64,000 nucleotides of DNA from Reticulascus tulasneorum (taxonomy: Eukaryota; Ascomycota; Sordariomycetes; Glomerellales; Reticulascaceae), in contig LSAX01000002.1 of the NCBI GenBank assembly GCA_001557505.1, positions 434,001 through 498,000 on the forward strand, in the 5' to 3' direction. Both the position numbers and the translations under genes were made by a program. Under the pieces are notes generated by a model, which was not told where the DNA came from, ran no database searches, and saw only the letters and a program-made list of their open reading frames with translations. Numbering within the stretch: the first letter of the stretch is position 1; the number at the start of each line of letters is the position of its first letter. This document shows, piece after piece, positions 34,626 to 44,897 of this stretch.

Positions 34626-35474
34626 GTTGAAGTACCTTAGGGCGAGCAGATATCAGTGTAGGTGATTGATGGATTAATGCAAGACTGGTGTCGGGGAAGA
34701 GTGAAGTCGGAGAGCAAGACAAGAGCTTTATATGTTCACGGTAAGAAGCGAAGACCAGCTTCTCTATCTTGCGTCGTCTTCCTCTCCACACCAACCGGCC
34801 CACATTGGTTCACCGAGCCCATGGAAAGGTCGCGTGCGTGTGCATACTGGAGTATGAGGTTGTACGTAAAGCACATCCGCACATGCATCCATTCATGCAT
34901 ACGGCGGCGAGGGCCGAACCAGTTAGTCTGTATACCTATGGGTATTGGCAGTGGCAAGAGCGGGCTTTTGCATAGTTTAAGAGTGTTTGAGTACCACGTT
35001 CTCGCAGGATAGAGTATGATTCGCAATGGCTGGGGAAACGCATTGACAAAGAGCATGAGAGCCACGCTTCTCGTCTCGCAAGCGTATTTCAGGGTCCTGA
35101 AGTGTCAGTTGGGAGATCGGACACACCCGCTCGGTTCGGCCTAGAAGCACGATCTTTTCCCGGTGGCGTCCTTCGGTACAGTTTCTGGAGGTCTTGGCCT
35201 GGGATGGGATGGCGGAGCCAACAATACGGGGGCCCACCATCGATCACCGAGCATCTATGGGCATCTCTCGGCGAATCTTGGCCACGGCAGGGGGACAAGC
35301 TTGACAAGCTTGGCCCTGCAGTCAAGAGATTCCTCATCCGATCTGACAAGGGGCGGGATATGCATGGGAGTGCGGATAGAGAATTCGGATTTTGGTATAA
35401 GTAAGTAGAAGAAGAATGAGTTGCCGACAAGATTCCTCGTCTCCCCGCCGGATCCTGTAAGGTTCACTGAATCC

Positions 35475-35484
35475 CCCACGTGGG
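35475..35484. promoter_or_regulatory. Candidate Pho4/NUC-1 binding site upstream of pho89
   Basis: The 10-bp palindrome CCCACGTGGG holds the E-box CACGTG and, on both strands, the CACGTGGG form preferred by yeast Pho4 and by Neurospora NUC-1-type bHLH factors. It lies about 850 bp upstream of the pho89 ATG, in a spacer with no other gene start. The link to pho89 is inferred from position and pathway. Confidence 0.5.
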
Positions 35485-37288
35485 TGACATGACTGGCTCT
35501 TGACAGATGGATCTGTCGCCAAACTCTTCTTGTGTGCTAACACGTCTAGCTTTTTCGGGACCCGCAGACTAACAACCATGTCGTAGGTAGAATGTACTTT
35601 TTACCTACAATACTCTATTGCGAAATACCGCTCCTTATATCAACACCCTTCCGAACCCACCAGGCCGGAACCGACAAGGATTAATTGCGGCGCGTTCCAC
35701 GCTCCCACGCCCCCCCCGAAATAGTCGACAGCCACCATCATGCGACTGTTGCTGATTGTACATACATCCATCAAAGGTCGGTACTTTTACAGCTCCACAC
35801 GCAGTAAACTGGCAGGCAGAGGCTCCATTTTGAGCCGTTCTCAGCGTCTCCTCGGCCGAGCCAAACGCGCGAGCTAGAAGTTCACTAGGAGACCATGCCA
35901 CCCAGGTTTATATACCGACGGCGGGCCCGCACATCCTCGGAGGGCGGCTGCATGCAAGACTAGTAATAACCTAACCTAACCCGACCAGCGTATGCAGAGA
36001 CTAATGTTGCTTGCCGGCTGTGAAAAAAAGGGAACAACTGGAAAACTGGAGAAATACGAAGAAAAAGGCAAACCCCGAGAATGTGGCTCCATTGAATAAG
36101 GTGTCCGCTGGTCTACACCTATATTATACTGACACGCTACGAATTCAAGTCTAGACTTTTTCTCGGTCTAGACAATGGTTCTCTGCAGTGCTCGCGTGCC
36201 CATCTGAAAACACTCTCTCTGATTCTAGATACGGGAGCCGACTTTACCTGGCATACCTCAAACTTCAAGAAATCTCACATTGTTTCCGGCTCGCCTTCCT
36301 CGCCACAATTGGTCCATCACCTCGGTGCTCCATTGCCTATTCATCCAGAATGTCTCGTATCCTAAAGGCTGCCCCTCCAAATTCGAACACCCAGACTTCA
36401 CTCCGGAGTGAAGAATTCTACGCTTCGCAAGATTTTCGAGCCACTTGCTGATGATATTTAGTATCTGATCTAGAACATGCGCACACGCCAAGCAAGCTAA
36501 AAGAAGTTTTCAATTTGGAAGCGTTGGGGAAAAGAACACTCCATACACCCCCTTCCCCCACACACACATCGCCCTCTCACTAGCGTGCAAAGTGCTTCAT
36601 GCTGCTAATGTGCCCGCGGTGAGTATGGACTCGAAAGTATAACTCGTCGAGTGTTTTCATGCCTGCCTGCCCGCATTCACCTCAGTTTCTGAGGTCCCTT
36701 GGAGTACAGCCTGTCGGCGTTGCCAATCGCGTACTCGCCGTACTGTCAAGTTTATGAATAGTTGAGATCCTGGGTAAAATGCGATGTGCTATTTGGGGCA
36801 CTCATTAAAAGGGCTTGCTTAGATTGGCTCTCCCAGTATGGTACTGACTGTAGCCATCAATTGGCAATGACGGGCAAAAGAGCCAATCCCGTTTGGCTCC
36901 CGTGGACCCAACCAATATCGGCTTCGCGCATCCCAAATCAGATCCGACATCATGGCTGACAAATAACAGTCCCTCTTATGCAACCAATTTCAGTAATCCC
37001 AGCAAACAGTGGCATTAGGTACTCTCAGGTCGTGAGCCAGTGTGGACGAGACCCTTGGTGAGATCACACTCCCGTGTCCGTGCTGCCAACACGTCAAAAC
37101 GGCCCAGTTCGTGAGCGAGGCTGACATCAATGGGTGCCGGACCTCAACCAGGTAAGCTGTAGCGGCGTGGCCGAGTCGTCTCATCATACGACCCATCTCC
37201 ACACCTCTGGTGCTTGCACCCTGTGAGCACTATGACACTCTCGCTTTCGCGGATCTATGCAGCGCCGTAACGCATACACTTGGGCCCT

Positions 37289-37322
37289 CAGTCTATCATC
37301 AAACACAGTCTATCATCAAACA
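37289..37322. repeat. Perfect tandem duplication, 2 x 17 bp
   Basis: The unit CAGTCTATCATCAAACA occurs twice in a row without mismatch. It lies 55 nt beyond the stop of the minus-strand FAD oxidase gene, so it is probably in its 3' UTR. Likely a replication slip. Confidence 0.8.
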
Positions 37323-37376
37323 TTTCCGCGATACAAGAAATTGGTACATATTTGGCACAACAGGCAAGCTGTCCAT

Positions 37377-39264
37377 TTAGAGCTCGCCCATATCGTATGA
37401 CTCAGTGACCACATTCGTCCCTTTGGGATAGCACTGGAACATCTGCGCCTTCGGATCCGAGCCCACGCCCCCATGCACCTGCAACACATTGTTGGGGTCG
37501 AGCTGGGCCTTGATCTTCCGCAGTTTCTGGTAATTGTCTGGCCCCCAGAACAAAGCAGGTTTGTTCACCTCCAGCACATCTGCCTCGTTGAGGTACACAC
37601 CAGCCGACGGTGTCAGCTTCCGCAGAGGATCCATGAGCTTGTTAACAAGGTCGTAGGCAGCCTGGATTTTCTTTGCGTCCGTGTTGGAGGGGTCCCATTG
37701 TGTGATAAACATGAAGTGCCATGTGGCCCGACGCCAGGCGGGCGTCAATGCTGTGCCGTCGTCGGCTATGCGTGCCGGCGAGGACATGCACAGCATGGGA
37801 TAGATGCCGGGCAGGGCGCCCACCATGATTGCTTCGACCAGCTGCTCCTGGTTGTGCGTCCCGTCGAAGTTGGCAGCGGGAATGAGGCGCGACGACATGG
37901 CAGTGCCGTAGCTGCCGTAGTTGGTGTATTGACTGCCAACTTTGTCGCTGAAGAGCGGGTACCACGAATTGTACGTTGTTATAGAATATGAGGCCTTGGG
38001 AATGGACTTGGCGAATTCGATGAGTGGCTTCAAAGATGTGGCGGCCGCGGTCTTGTCGAGAAGCGGGTTGACAAGCTCGATGCTTGACCTGGTGACGGGA
38101 TAGGAGTCGCCACCCCAGCCGTCGGCTAGCCATTGATTCGCGTTGGCAACTAAGACTTTCAAAAAGTCTCGCTTCTGGGCTTGGTTCAGATTCCCAAGCT
38201 GAAACAGAGCGTACTAGGTAGAGACAAGCCTGTGTTAGCAAATGTTGGAAGGATCAGGAAAGATGAGTAAGTGGCGAAGAAACTTAATTACTTGAAGGGT
38301 TTGCTGCGGGTGCGCGGTCATGGACATTTCCATGACTACGCCAAAGGTGCCGCCTCCTCCTCCTCGGAGGGCGAAGAAGATTTCCGGGTTCTTACAGCGA
38401 TTCGCAGTAACGAAGGTCCCGTTGGGGAGAACGACCTTAAACTGTTGCACGTTATCCACGCCAAGTCCGAAGACAGGGGACAGCATGCCGTGGCCGCCTC
38501 CGGACATCCAGCCAGCCGCTCCGACCGTCCCTCCGGCGCCGCCCACTACCGTCACGTTTTTGGCTTCGGCAAACTTAAAGATGCCCTCGAACTGCTGCCC
38601 GGCCCCGAAGCTGATGACTTTGCCTACGGCAGCTGAGCAGTCTTCTGGGATGAATTGCTGGGTAAGCGTGATGGGTGGCTGGTAGTTGTGCATCCACAGC
38701 GAGAGGGCGCGGGGCGCGGTGCTGCGTCCGAGATAGTCATGCCCGGTGTTCTTGATAACGACTTGGATGCCGTGCTGATTGGCGAATTTGAGCGCTGCCT
38801 GGACATCGGATGACCCTCGGACATCGATGTAGTAGTCTGCCACGCTTCCCTGATCACAGTTGGCATCGATGATGCCGCTGGAAGTGAGCGAGATCGGGCA
38901 ACCTGAATTCGTTGCTTGACAGACGCCCCAGTTGGCCTATCAGATCACGAGGTTACCAACCTGGCCATGAGCGGCGCATGCATCTGTTGTTATGAGAACA
39001 TACCAAAATCATGCCTCCAGCCTGTCCGGCGAGGTATTCGGTGTTTCTCTTCTTAGCGTTAATAGCCGTACAAGCTGCGCCGTTGGGACTCTTTGCCGTG
39101 CCATTAAACTTGGTGTAGCAGGGGAACGCGAGAGGGAGTAGCGAAAATAGCCGGCCGTTGACGGAGGCGTTCAGTGCGGGCCAATTTGGGGCGACAGCAA
39201 AGGCGTGCGACATGCCAAAGCACATAGTAGTCGCTGACAGAATGAGAAGCCCCAAAGGAGCCAT
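37377..39264 (-). CDS. Secreted FAD-binding PCMH-type oxidoreductase
   Basis: Three exons: complement(37377..38213, 38292..38936, 39004..39264), 580 aa. The ATG at 39264 (MAPLGLLILSATTMCFGMSHAFA) is chosen because it begins a signal peptide; the frame upstream lacks an ATG. The FAD domain has KNTGHDYLGRS with His153 as the covalent-flavin candidate. Further hallmarks are GAGQQFEGIFKFAE, GGTVGAAGWMSGGGHGMLSP, GVDNVQQFKVVLPNG and ALRGGGGGTFGVV. The C-terminal domain ends LFWGPDNYQKLRKIKAQLDP and NVLQVHGGVGSD. This type (isoamyl alcohol oxidase/6-hydroxy-D-nicotine-oxidase-like, about 580 aa) is common in secreted fungal oxidases. It is clearly a different subfamily from the oxidase at 23.6 kb. 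The N-terminal segment has cysteines (FPCYTKF, AACTAINAKKRN). Confidence 0.9.
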
Positions 39265-39828
39265 CTCAATTGTGTTACAAATACGCCTCAATAAGGATCG
39301 AGAGGTGTTGGTGGGGTATTGGCAGTAAGTTTTGCGATGTAAGTGAACAGCGATGTCAGGAAGATGAAGTCTTGATCACGGAGGGGGTGGCCGGGATATT
39401 GAGGACGACAGTAATCATGTGTCCCCAGACCCCACTCACTTCCCGGCCGCGGCGAGAAATGTTACCCAAGACCCACGTATATCCCTTACTAGCAAATGCT
39501 ATTGTGATTTGGAAGAGCTTGATACATCATTATTAACATAATCCAAACTGTTCAAGAATCATGAAATATGAACAAAAACATTAAATATCGTGAATCATAC
39601 TTTACTTGAAATGTTGTGAAATGCCTTTTTACACAGTAATTTAACGCTCAAGTACAGCTGCTTTCCGTAATTATTACAGTTGACTTGGTGCCTGGAGCTT
39701 TGGGGTTCAGTAGCAAAAGTTGTGTGAGCAGAGTGTCGAGTAATTCCTGGCCCCATTTTAGCTTCACCATATCACCTTGTCGGTCAATAAGCTGTAGGCC
39801 ATTCTAAAATATGGACGTTTGATAGCTT
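39265..39828. other. Intergenic, AT-rich
   Basis: Promoter side of the FAD oxidase and 3' flank of the STAND gene. AT-rich between 39520 and 39670. No gene seen. Confidence 0.45.
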
Positions 39829-42489
39829 TCACCCCGTCATCTGTCGGAGGCGATGTTGCCATGTGTCTCGACTTAGTGTCAGCATGTTATGGATATCAAG
39901 ACGGTCTACGATCTCCGTCACCGCCTCAAAAGTGAAAGTGTTGTCAATATCCTGGCAGCCATAGCCGGATTTTAGCAGCGCCTTCACTGCATCCGAATAT
40001 TTTCCCACTATACCCTGAAGCAATGGGTATGACCCTCTGCTTCTCTGATCCGGCATCGCGCCTCGTTCCAGGAGAAGCTTGACCATGGCTGCGTTGTCGC
40101 GGGTGACCGCGATCGAGAGCGGAGTGATACCCCTCATGGCTCGGTTCGGTGATGCTCCAGCATCAACGAGAGCCTCGACAAGCTCCAGACGGCCGGTTGC
40201 CACGGCCCAATGCAACGGTCCCGCCACTTGGGAATTGTTGGACTCGACTTTGAACCCCTCAGCCATCAGCCTCCTGGCCAACCGTGTAATGCCAAAATAA
40301 GCAGCAAGGCGAAGCGGATCACATGGGCAATAGCGCATGATGGTAAAATCTGTGTCTTCGATCGGTGGGTGTCGAGGATCGTGGTGAATCGATGGGTTCT
40401 GCCTGAGAAGCTCCTTCAAACGCTCATCTAGTGAGATGTCGTCCTTAGAGTTTGCATAATGGTAGCCCCAGTATCTAAAAGAGTAGTCGAGGAGGCCAAG
40501 TTGGCTGCCCTTCTTTCTCTCCTTATAGATCGAAGTCCATGAGTCATCATTCAGGAGCCATTCCAGGTCAGTGAGACTCAGATATTTGATGCAAGTCCTG
40601 GCCATCATCTCGTCGCACTCCGGGTTCCACCGAGTCCAGTTCCTCTCGAAATATTCTTGGGTGGTGAAATGTACCAAGCGTATGATATTGCTCTGCTCAT
40701 CAATCATGATGAGACCGGCGCAAACAGCCTGAATATCGTCCAACTCAGGGATATTGTCAACATCGAATGCATCTTCGTCGAGTTCGACTGCCAAAGCATG
40801 CTGCAACTCCTTTGTCCCCAGCGGCCTTGCGGCACAGTTGATCCATCCCAGGGCTTTCAGCGCCAAGTCGCGTGAGTCGGCATATTGCGTGGTAATACGT
40901 TCCATAGCTTCATCGTACGCCAGATCGTACGCCTCGCGGACAAGCGAGTTGTCGGTTTGTGGTTTAGTCTTCGTTGGCACGGTCTCAGGAAGGCCCGGAA
41001 GCCTCTTCAGCGCCACCCGGACAGCCTTGGCGGTCATTTTCCCTTCGAGTGACTGTACATAAAGTCGTGCGAGCAGAAACCTGTACTCATGTCAGTCTCA
41101 TGTCAAATATATTCAAGCGATAACGCACATTCCATCCACTGCTTCTGATATAGTATTGAGAACCTCCCGCTGGAGGTCTACGTTCCTCAAAACTGCTCCA
41201 CGAAGCTCCAATATGGAAGATTCCACGTATCGCCGAATGTCGTCTACGTGGCCCTGGATCTCTAGACAGGGCACATTTTTGAACTTGTCCTGGATGTCCG
41301 GGATGTGCCTGGCCGTGGCAAAAATATTCATGCCCGTGGCCTTTTGTAAGCCAAAAATCTCGTTTAAGAACCGATCCCTTCCATCTCGGGACACTTGTGA
41401 CTCATCCAATGCATCGACAACTACGTAGGCGCCTCCCGGAAACCCACCGAGAACTTTCTGGAGACATGATACAATTTCTAGCAAGCTTGGAAGCCGACTG
41501 TTCTTCTGGCACTCCATATACACCCTGGTAATAGCATCAGGCAGAGTCTTCAACTGCAAGAGTAGCTGCCGTAGTAGACTACTGAGTAGATCTCGAGCTG
41601 TTTGCTCCGCCTTTCGTCGAAAGTTGCAGTACAGGAACGCAACACCCACACTGCTATCGGTGGCAAAGTTTCTCTGGAGGAACTCCACCACGATTGTTGC
41701 CAGCATCGTCTTTCCGCCGCCAGGAATTCCGGGGCAGAAGAGTGTTTGGCGCCTGTTATTCAGCCAGTTCTTGAACTCGCTTGACTCCACGAGCCATTTT
41801 CCAGTGCCATCGGTTCGCAGGCTCAGAAAGTCTAGTAACTGGAGAGAGTAGTCAACATTGCTGAACCAATCAATGATGTTCCTTCGCCTTTGATCGCCAG
41901 CGCCGAGACCAAGTTCATGCAGCTCATCCCGAACACTGAAAATGGCGTTGCTTGCTTGTGTCAGCGAAGTTTGTTTCAGCACACGGCAGAGACAGAGCTG
42001 TTACCTGGCAAGGCTAGATGTAAAGGCATTGAGAAGTGCAGTGTTTGCAGTCAACCTGCTTCGCAGGTCTGTCACATCGTCGGCGTCCCATCTGAGACGT
42101 TTCCATATCCGACGGACTTTGCCGGCCCCGGTATTGGTCGCTTCAACCGCCGAGTTACTAGTAACTATCTCTGAGATTTCATTCAGTAGTTCATGGCATC
42201 CTTTCGAGATATCACGGAGTGATTCATTTTGTTGCTTCGTAAGTGTTTCTTCGGATAATATGTCTTCTATGTCCTGCAGGACATGGGTAAGACCTTTGAG
42301 CCTGTACGATGCTGTCAGCCGAGGAGTCGAGGGCGCAGGTCCAGTGCTGGCGGTTTGAGCACTAGATGGCACTACTAACTCCAAGTGCATAGATTTCAGC
42401 TGCGACGGCGCATTGATGAAGTCTTTTCTCAAGTTATTCGCCAACTTCAAAACCGCTATGAAGTCGCCAACTCCGAAGCCGAAACTCAT
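39829..42489 (-). CDS. NACHT-ankyrin STAND protein (NLR-like)
   Basis: Three exons: complement(39829..41080, 41129..41950, 42005..42489), 852 aa. The N-terminus (MSFGFGVGDFIAVLKLANNL, 1-162) is the helical domain that fronts many fungal STAND proteins. The NACHT-type NTPase follows: P-loop GIPGGGKT at 236-243 and Walker B VVVDALDE at 338-345, with FATARHIPDI and DGMFLLARLYVQSLEG (joined across intron 2) behind. A winged-helix-like region holds HFTTQEYFERN. About residues 688-810 form three to four ankyrin repeats (DPLRLAAYFG, GPLHWAVATGRLELVEALVDAG, TPLSIAVTRDNAAMVKLLLERG). Fungal NLR-like proteins oligomerise on ligand detection by the repeats; known members control heterokaryon incompatibility or host-partner recognition. 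The specific ligand and effector here are unknown. All open frames are intact. Confidence 0.9.
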
Positions 42490-43268
42490 TTTGGCGACTC
42501 CTTGTTAATTCACTCATCTGCCGATGAAGTCGACGAGAGACTGAGCAAGGAATGCGGAACGATACACAACAGCACTATGATCGTGATGGTCCTCACGAAG
42601 GTGGTTTGAATGCGAGCATGATGGTGCGGAAGGAATCACAAATCGTTTCAGCTTCAGCTACTATCGGCGAGGCTCTGGACATCCAACCCGCCAATCTGCA
42701 TGGATGCCTGGCTGCTATGGCACCGAATCGGGTCCCTGGTTGGGTTGATGGATTCCAGCCTCACCACGTTTTTGATGAAAATGCCAAGGTCGTTGTTGAA
42801 CCAAAGGTAGCGCCTTTTTCTATATGATCCTCGCTATTTTCAGCAATGATTAAAGCATCAAACCTTGAGGCGAATCACTGAGGAAATGTGTCGGCGCTTC
42901 ATTTGTGAAGTCTAGGGGTTATGTTCTCTCTCCTCTCGTCGGCGGGCCGCGATTCTGATTTGGACCCAGTACGCACTGGGGTGCTGTGCAATGGTAATCG
43001 ATCTCGTCCGGTAGGGGCTCCTAGTTTTGACAGTAGACTGAAGCGACCGCAATATATCCGATCATCATCACTGGCTGAATAGACCAAGCATGTCAAGACA
43101 AACTTTCCTAACGGGCAACATAAGAAGACATGAAAAAGCTCCTTAATATCTGTTGCATATTTAATCGCAATTCTTTTCCTTTCCTTTGGTTCAATTGAAA
43201 TACTGGGGAATAACTTAGTCTCAAGACAGGAGCATTTGATACATATGAATATCGAAATCTACAATAAG
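42490..43268. other. Intergenic between STAND gene and beta-lactamase-like gene
   Basis: Frames at 42552-42827 (+) and 42899-43096 (-) have no domain. Nothing else seen. Confidence 0.4.
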
Positions 43269-44897
43269 TTATATGTTGGCGCTTATTCTCTCCTGTTGCC
43301 TGGTGAAGAATTCACCTTTCGGATAGTAGGGATCGACAACCCATTTCACTCCATACACCAGCCCTCTCTCGTTGCGCATAAACTGAAACAGAAGAGCCTC
43401 TGGTTTGTGAAGCATGATCAGCCCACGTCTCGATAATTCGTCCCCAGACTTGAATATAGAGAATGTGTCGTAGTGGTAATGGTTCAGGCTATGCTTTTGT
43501 AGCGAGGAGCCGTTCAGGCATAGCACGAGCCCGCCACCGGCCTCTTCTGTGACACATGCGGTGATAACGCCTGATTCGTGGACAAAGACACCTGTGTAGT
43601 CTTTTCCCGGGCCCGGCGAAGTGCCATAGGTGCGACCTTTAGCAAGCTGTCTCCCAAATTCATCATATCTCCGCATAAAAGTCTCGCCGCATGCGGTTGC
43701 AAAGGGTAGAAAATCGATCCTGGGACCGGAACCGAGCACTGCATCCAGCAGGAGCTGTGCGACCCATGCCGCAATATTTCCTTTTGACGTCGTGTTCGTG
43801 AGTACTACTATGCTAGCACCTAGGCTGGGAATCATGATAATATGGTGAAAATGGCCAATCTGGACACCATCGTGGGAAAAGGCTAGGCGTGGCTCGCCAG
43901 AAGTGCCAATGACTGGGAAATCGCGAGTGAACGGCTTGTTGTACGATGCCCAGCCTGCTTGATTAGGTAGCATCATCTTTGTCATTCCTAACCCGTAAAA
44001 CATGTCAAATTTGGGTGATGGACGAGTAACTGCGTGTGTCGACAAGATCTTGCTGGCACCAGGGACAATGGGTCTCAAATCATCAAGGTCATCTTGGCCA
44101 ACCACAAGGTCCGCATTACTCACTGACTGCATTAGAAGCTGAGTCCAACGTAGCAAATCGTCGACACAAGTTCGGAGGCCAGCAGCGCTAGCCAAGGCTT
44201 CCCCATCGAGCATATGGGGTTCTGGGATGTCAGCCGGGGGGCCGTCGGCAACAGCGATGTATCCCTTGGCGTGCATGCCATCGGGAATCCTTTCTCGGAT
44301 AAGTGTCGTGTGGTCTAAGCCAAGTGGCTTGAGGAGAGCCTCCTCCAAGACATGCCCAAAACTCTTCCCAGTGATTCGCTCAATGATTTCTCCAACAATA
44401 CCATACCCCAGATCGGTATAAATGAACCGCCTACCTGGTGTGGAAATTCTCTTGATGTTCCCGACAAACCTGATGATGTCCTTCTTATCGACAAGGATTT
44501 CGCTGTGGGCGCCAATAAGCAGCCCTCCTTTCCGACTGATGCCAGAACGATGCGACAAGATGTCCAGAATAGTTGTCTCCTCTCCATACGGCTTTCCCGA
44601 GAGTTCCGGAAGATAGCGAGAGATTGGTACATCCCACGCAAGGACTCCTTCATCGACAAATTTGGCGCATAGAGCAGAGGTGAATGCCTTTGTTATCGAG
44701 CCAACAGGGAACATGGTGCTTGAAGTCATGGGCAAACTGTGCAGAGCATCTCGAAAACCCCATTGATGCTTGAAAGATGCCTGGTCACCGATCTTGACTC
44801 CGATGCTAGCACCAACATTGCCGCCATAATCGAGGAGTTCTTTGATGTGTGGAAGGGATGCCTTGATACGCCCTTGGCGGTAGAGAACAGAGTCCAT
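43269..44897 (-). CDS. Beta-lactamase/transpeptidase-fold serine hydrolase
   Basis: Single exon, 542 aa. The first ATG is at 44897 (MDSVLYRQGR); the frame upstream to 44912 uses only a TTG. The serine-lactamase motif 1 is S67-I-T-K70 in FPVGSITKAF, followed by LDILSHRSGI. Motif 2 is Y160-T-D in FIYTDLGYGIVGEIIERITG, with Asp in the third position where class C enzymes have Asn. LKPLGLDHTTL and GEALASAAGLRTCVDDLLRW are typical. A C-terminal extension of about 150 residues looks beta-rich. No signal peptide, so it is probably cytosolic. Fungal members include esterases, acyltransferases (LovD type) and amide hydrolases. No PKS is nearby, so a stand-alone hydrolase is the best guess. No introns, unlike most neighbours. 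Confidence 0.88.
   Translation of the reverse strand: MDSVLYRQGRIKASLPHIKELLDYGGNVGASIGVKIGDQASFKHQWGFRDALHSLPMTSSTMFPVGSITKAFTSALCAKFVDEGVLAWDVPISRYLPELSGKPYGEETTILDILSHRSGISRKGGLLIGAHSEILVDKKDIIRFVGNIKRISTPGRRFIYTDLGYGIVGEIIERITGKSFGHVLEEALLKPLGLDHTTLIRERIPDGMHAKGYIAVADGPPADIPEPHMLDGEALASAAGLRTCVDDLLRWTQLLMQSVSNADLVVGQDDLDDLRPIVPGASKILSTHAVTRPSPKFDMFYGLGMTKMMLPNQAGWASYNKPFTRDFPVIGTSGEPRLAFSHDGVQIGHFHHIIMIPSLGASIVVLTNTTSKGNIAAWVAQLLLDAVLGSGPRIDFLPFATACGETFMRRYDEFGRQLAKGRTYGTSPGPGKDYTGVFVHESGVITACVTEEAGGGLVLCLNGSSLQKHSLNHYHYDTFSIFKSGDELSRRGLIMLHKPEALLFQFMRNERGLVYGVKWVVDPYYPKGEFFTRQQERISANI

Larger units (their letters stand above)
34626..37376. other. Long spacer between pho89 promoter and FAD oxidase 3' end
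   Basis: No gene supported. Opposed frames at 35089-35430 and 35102-35404 mirror each other without a domain. The left part is the pho89 upstream region with the CACGTG element. The right part has a 17-bp tandem duplication at 37289-37322. Confidence 0.4.
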
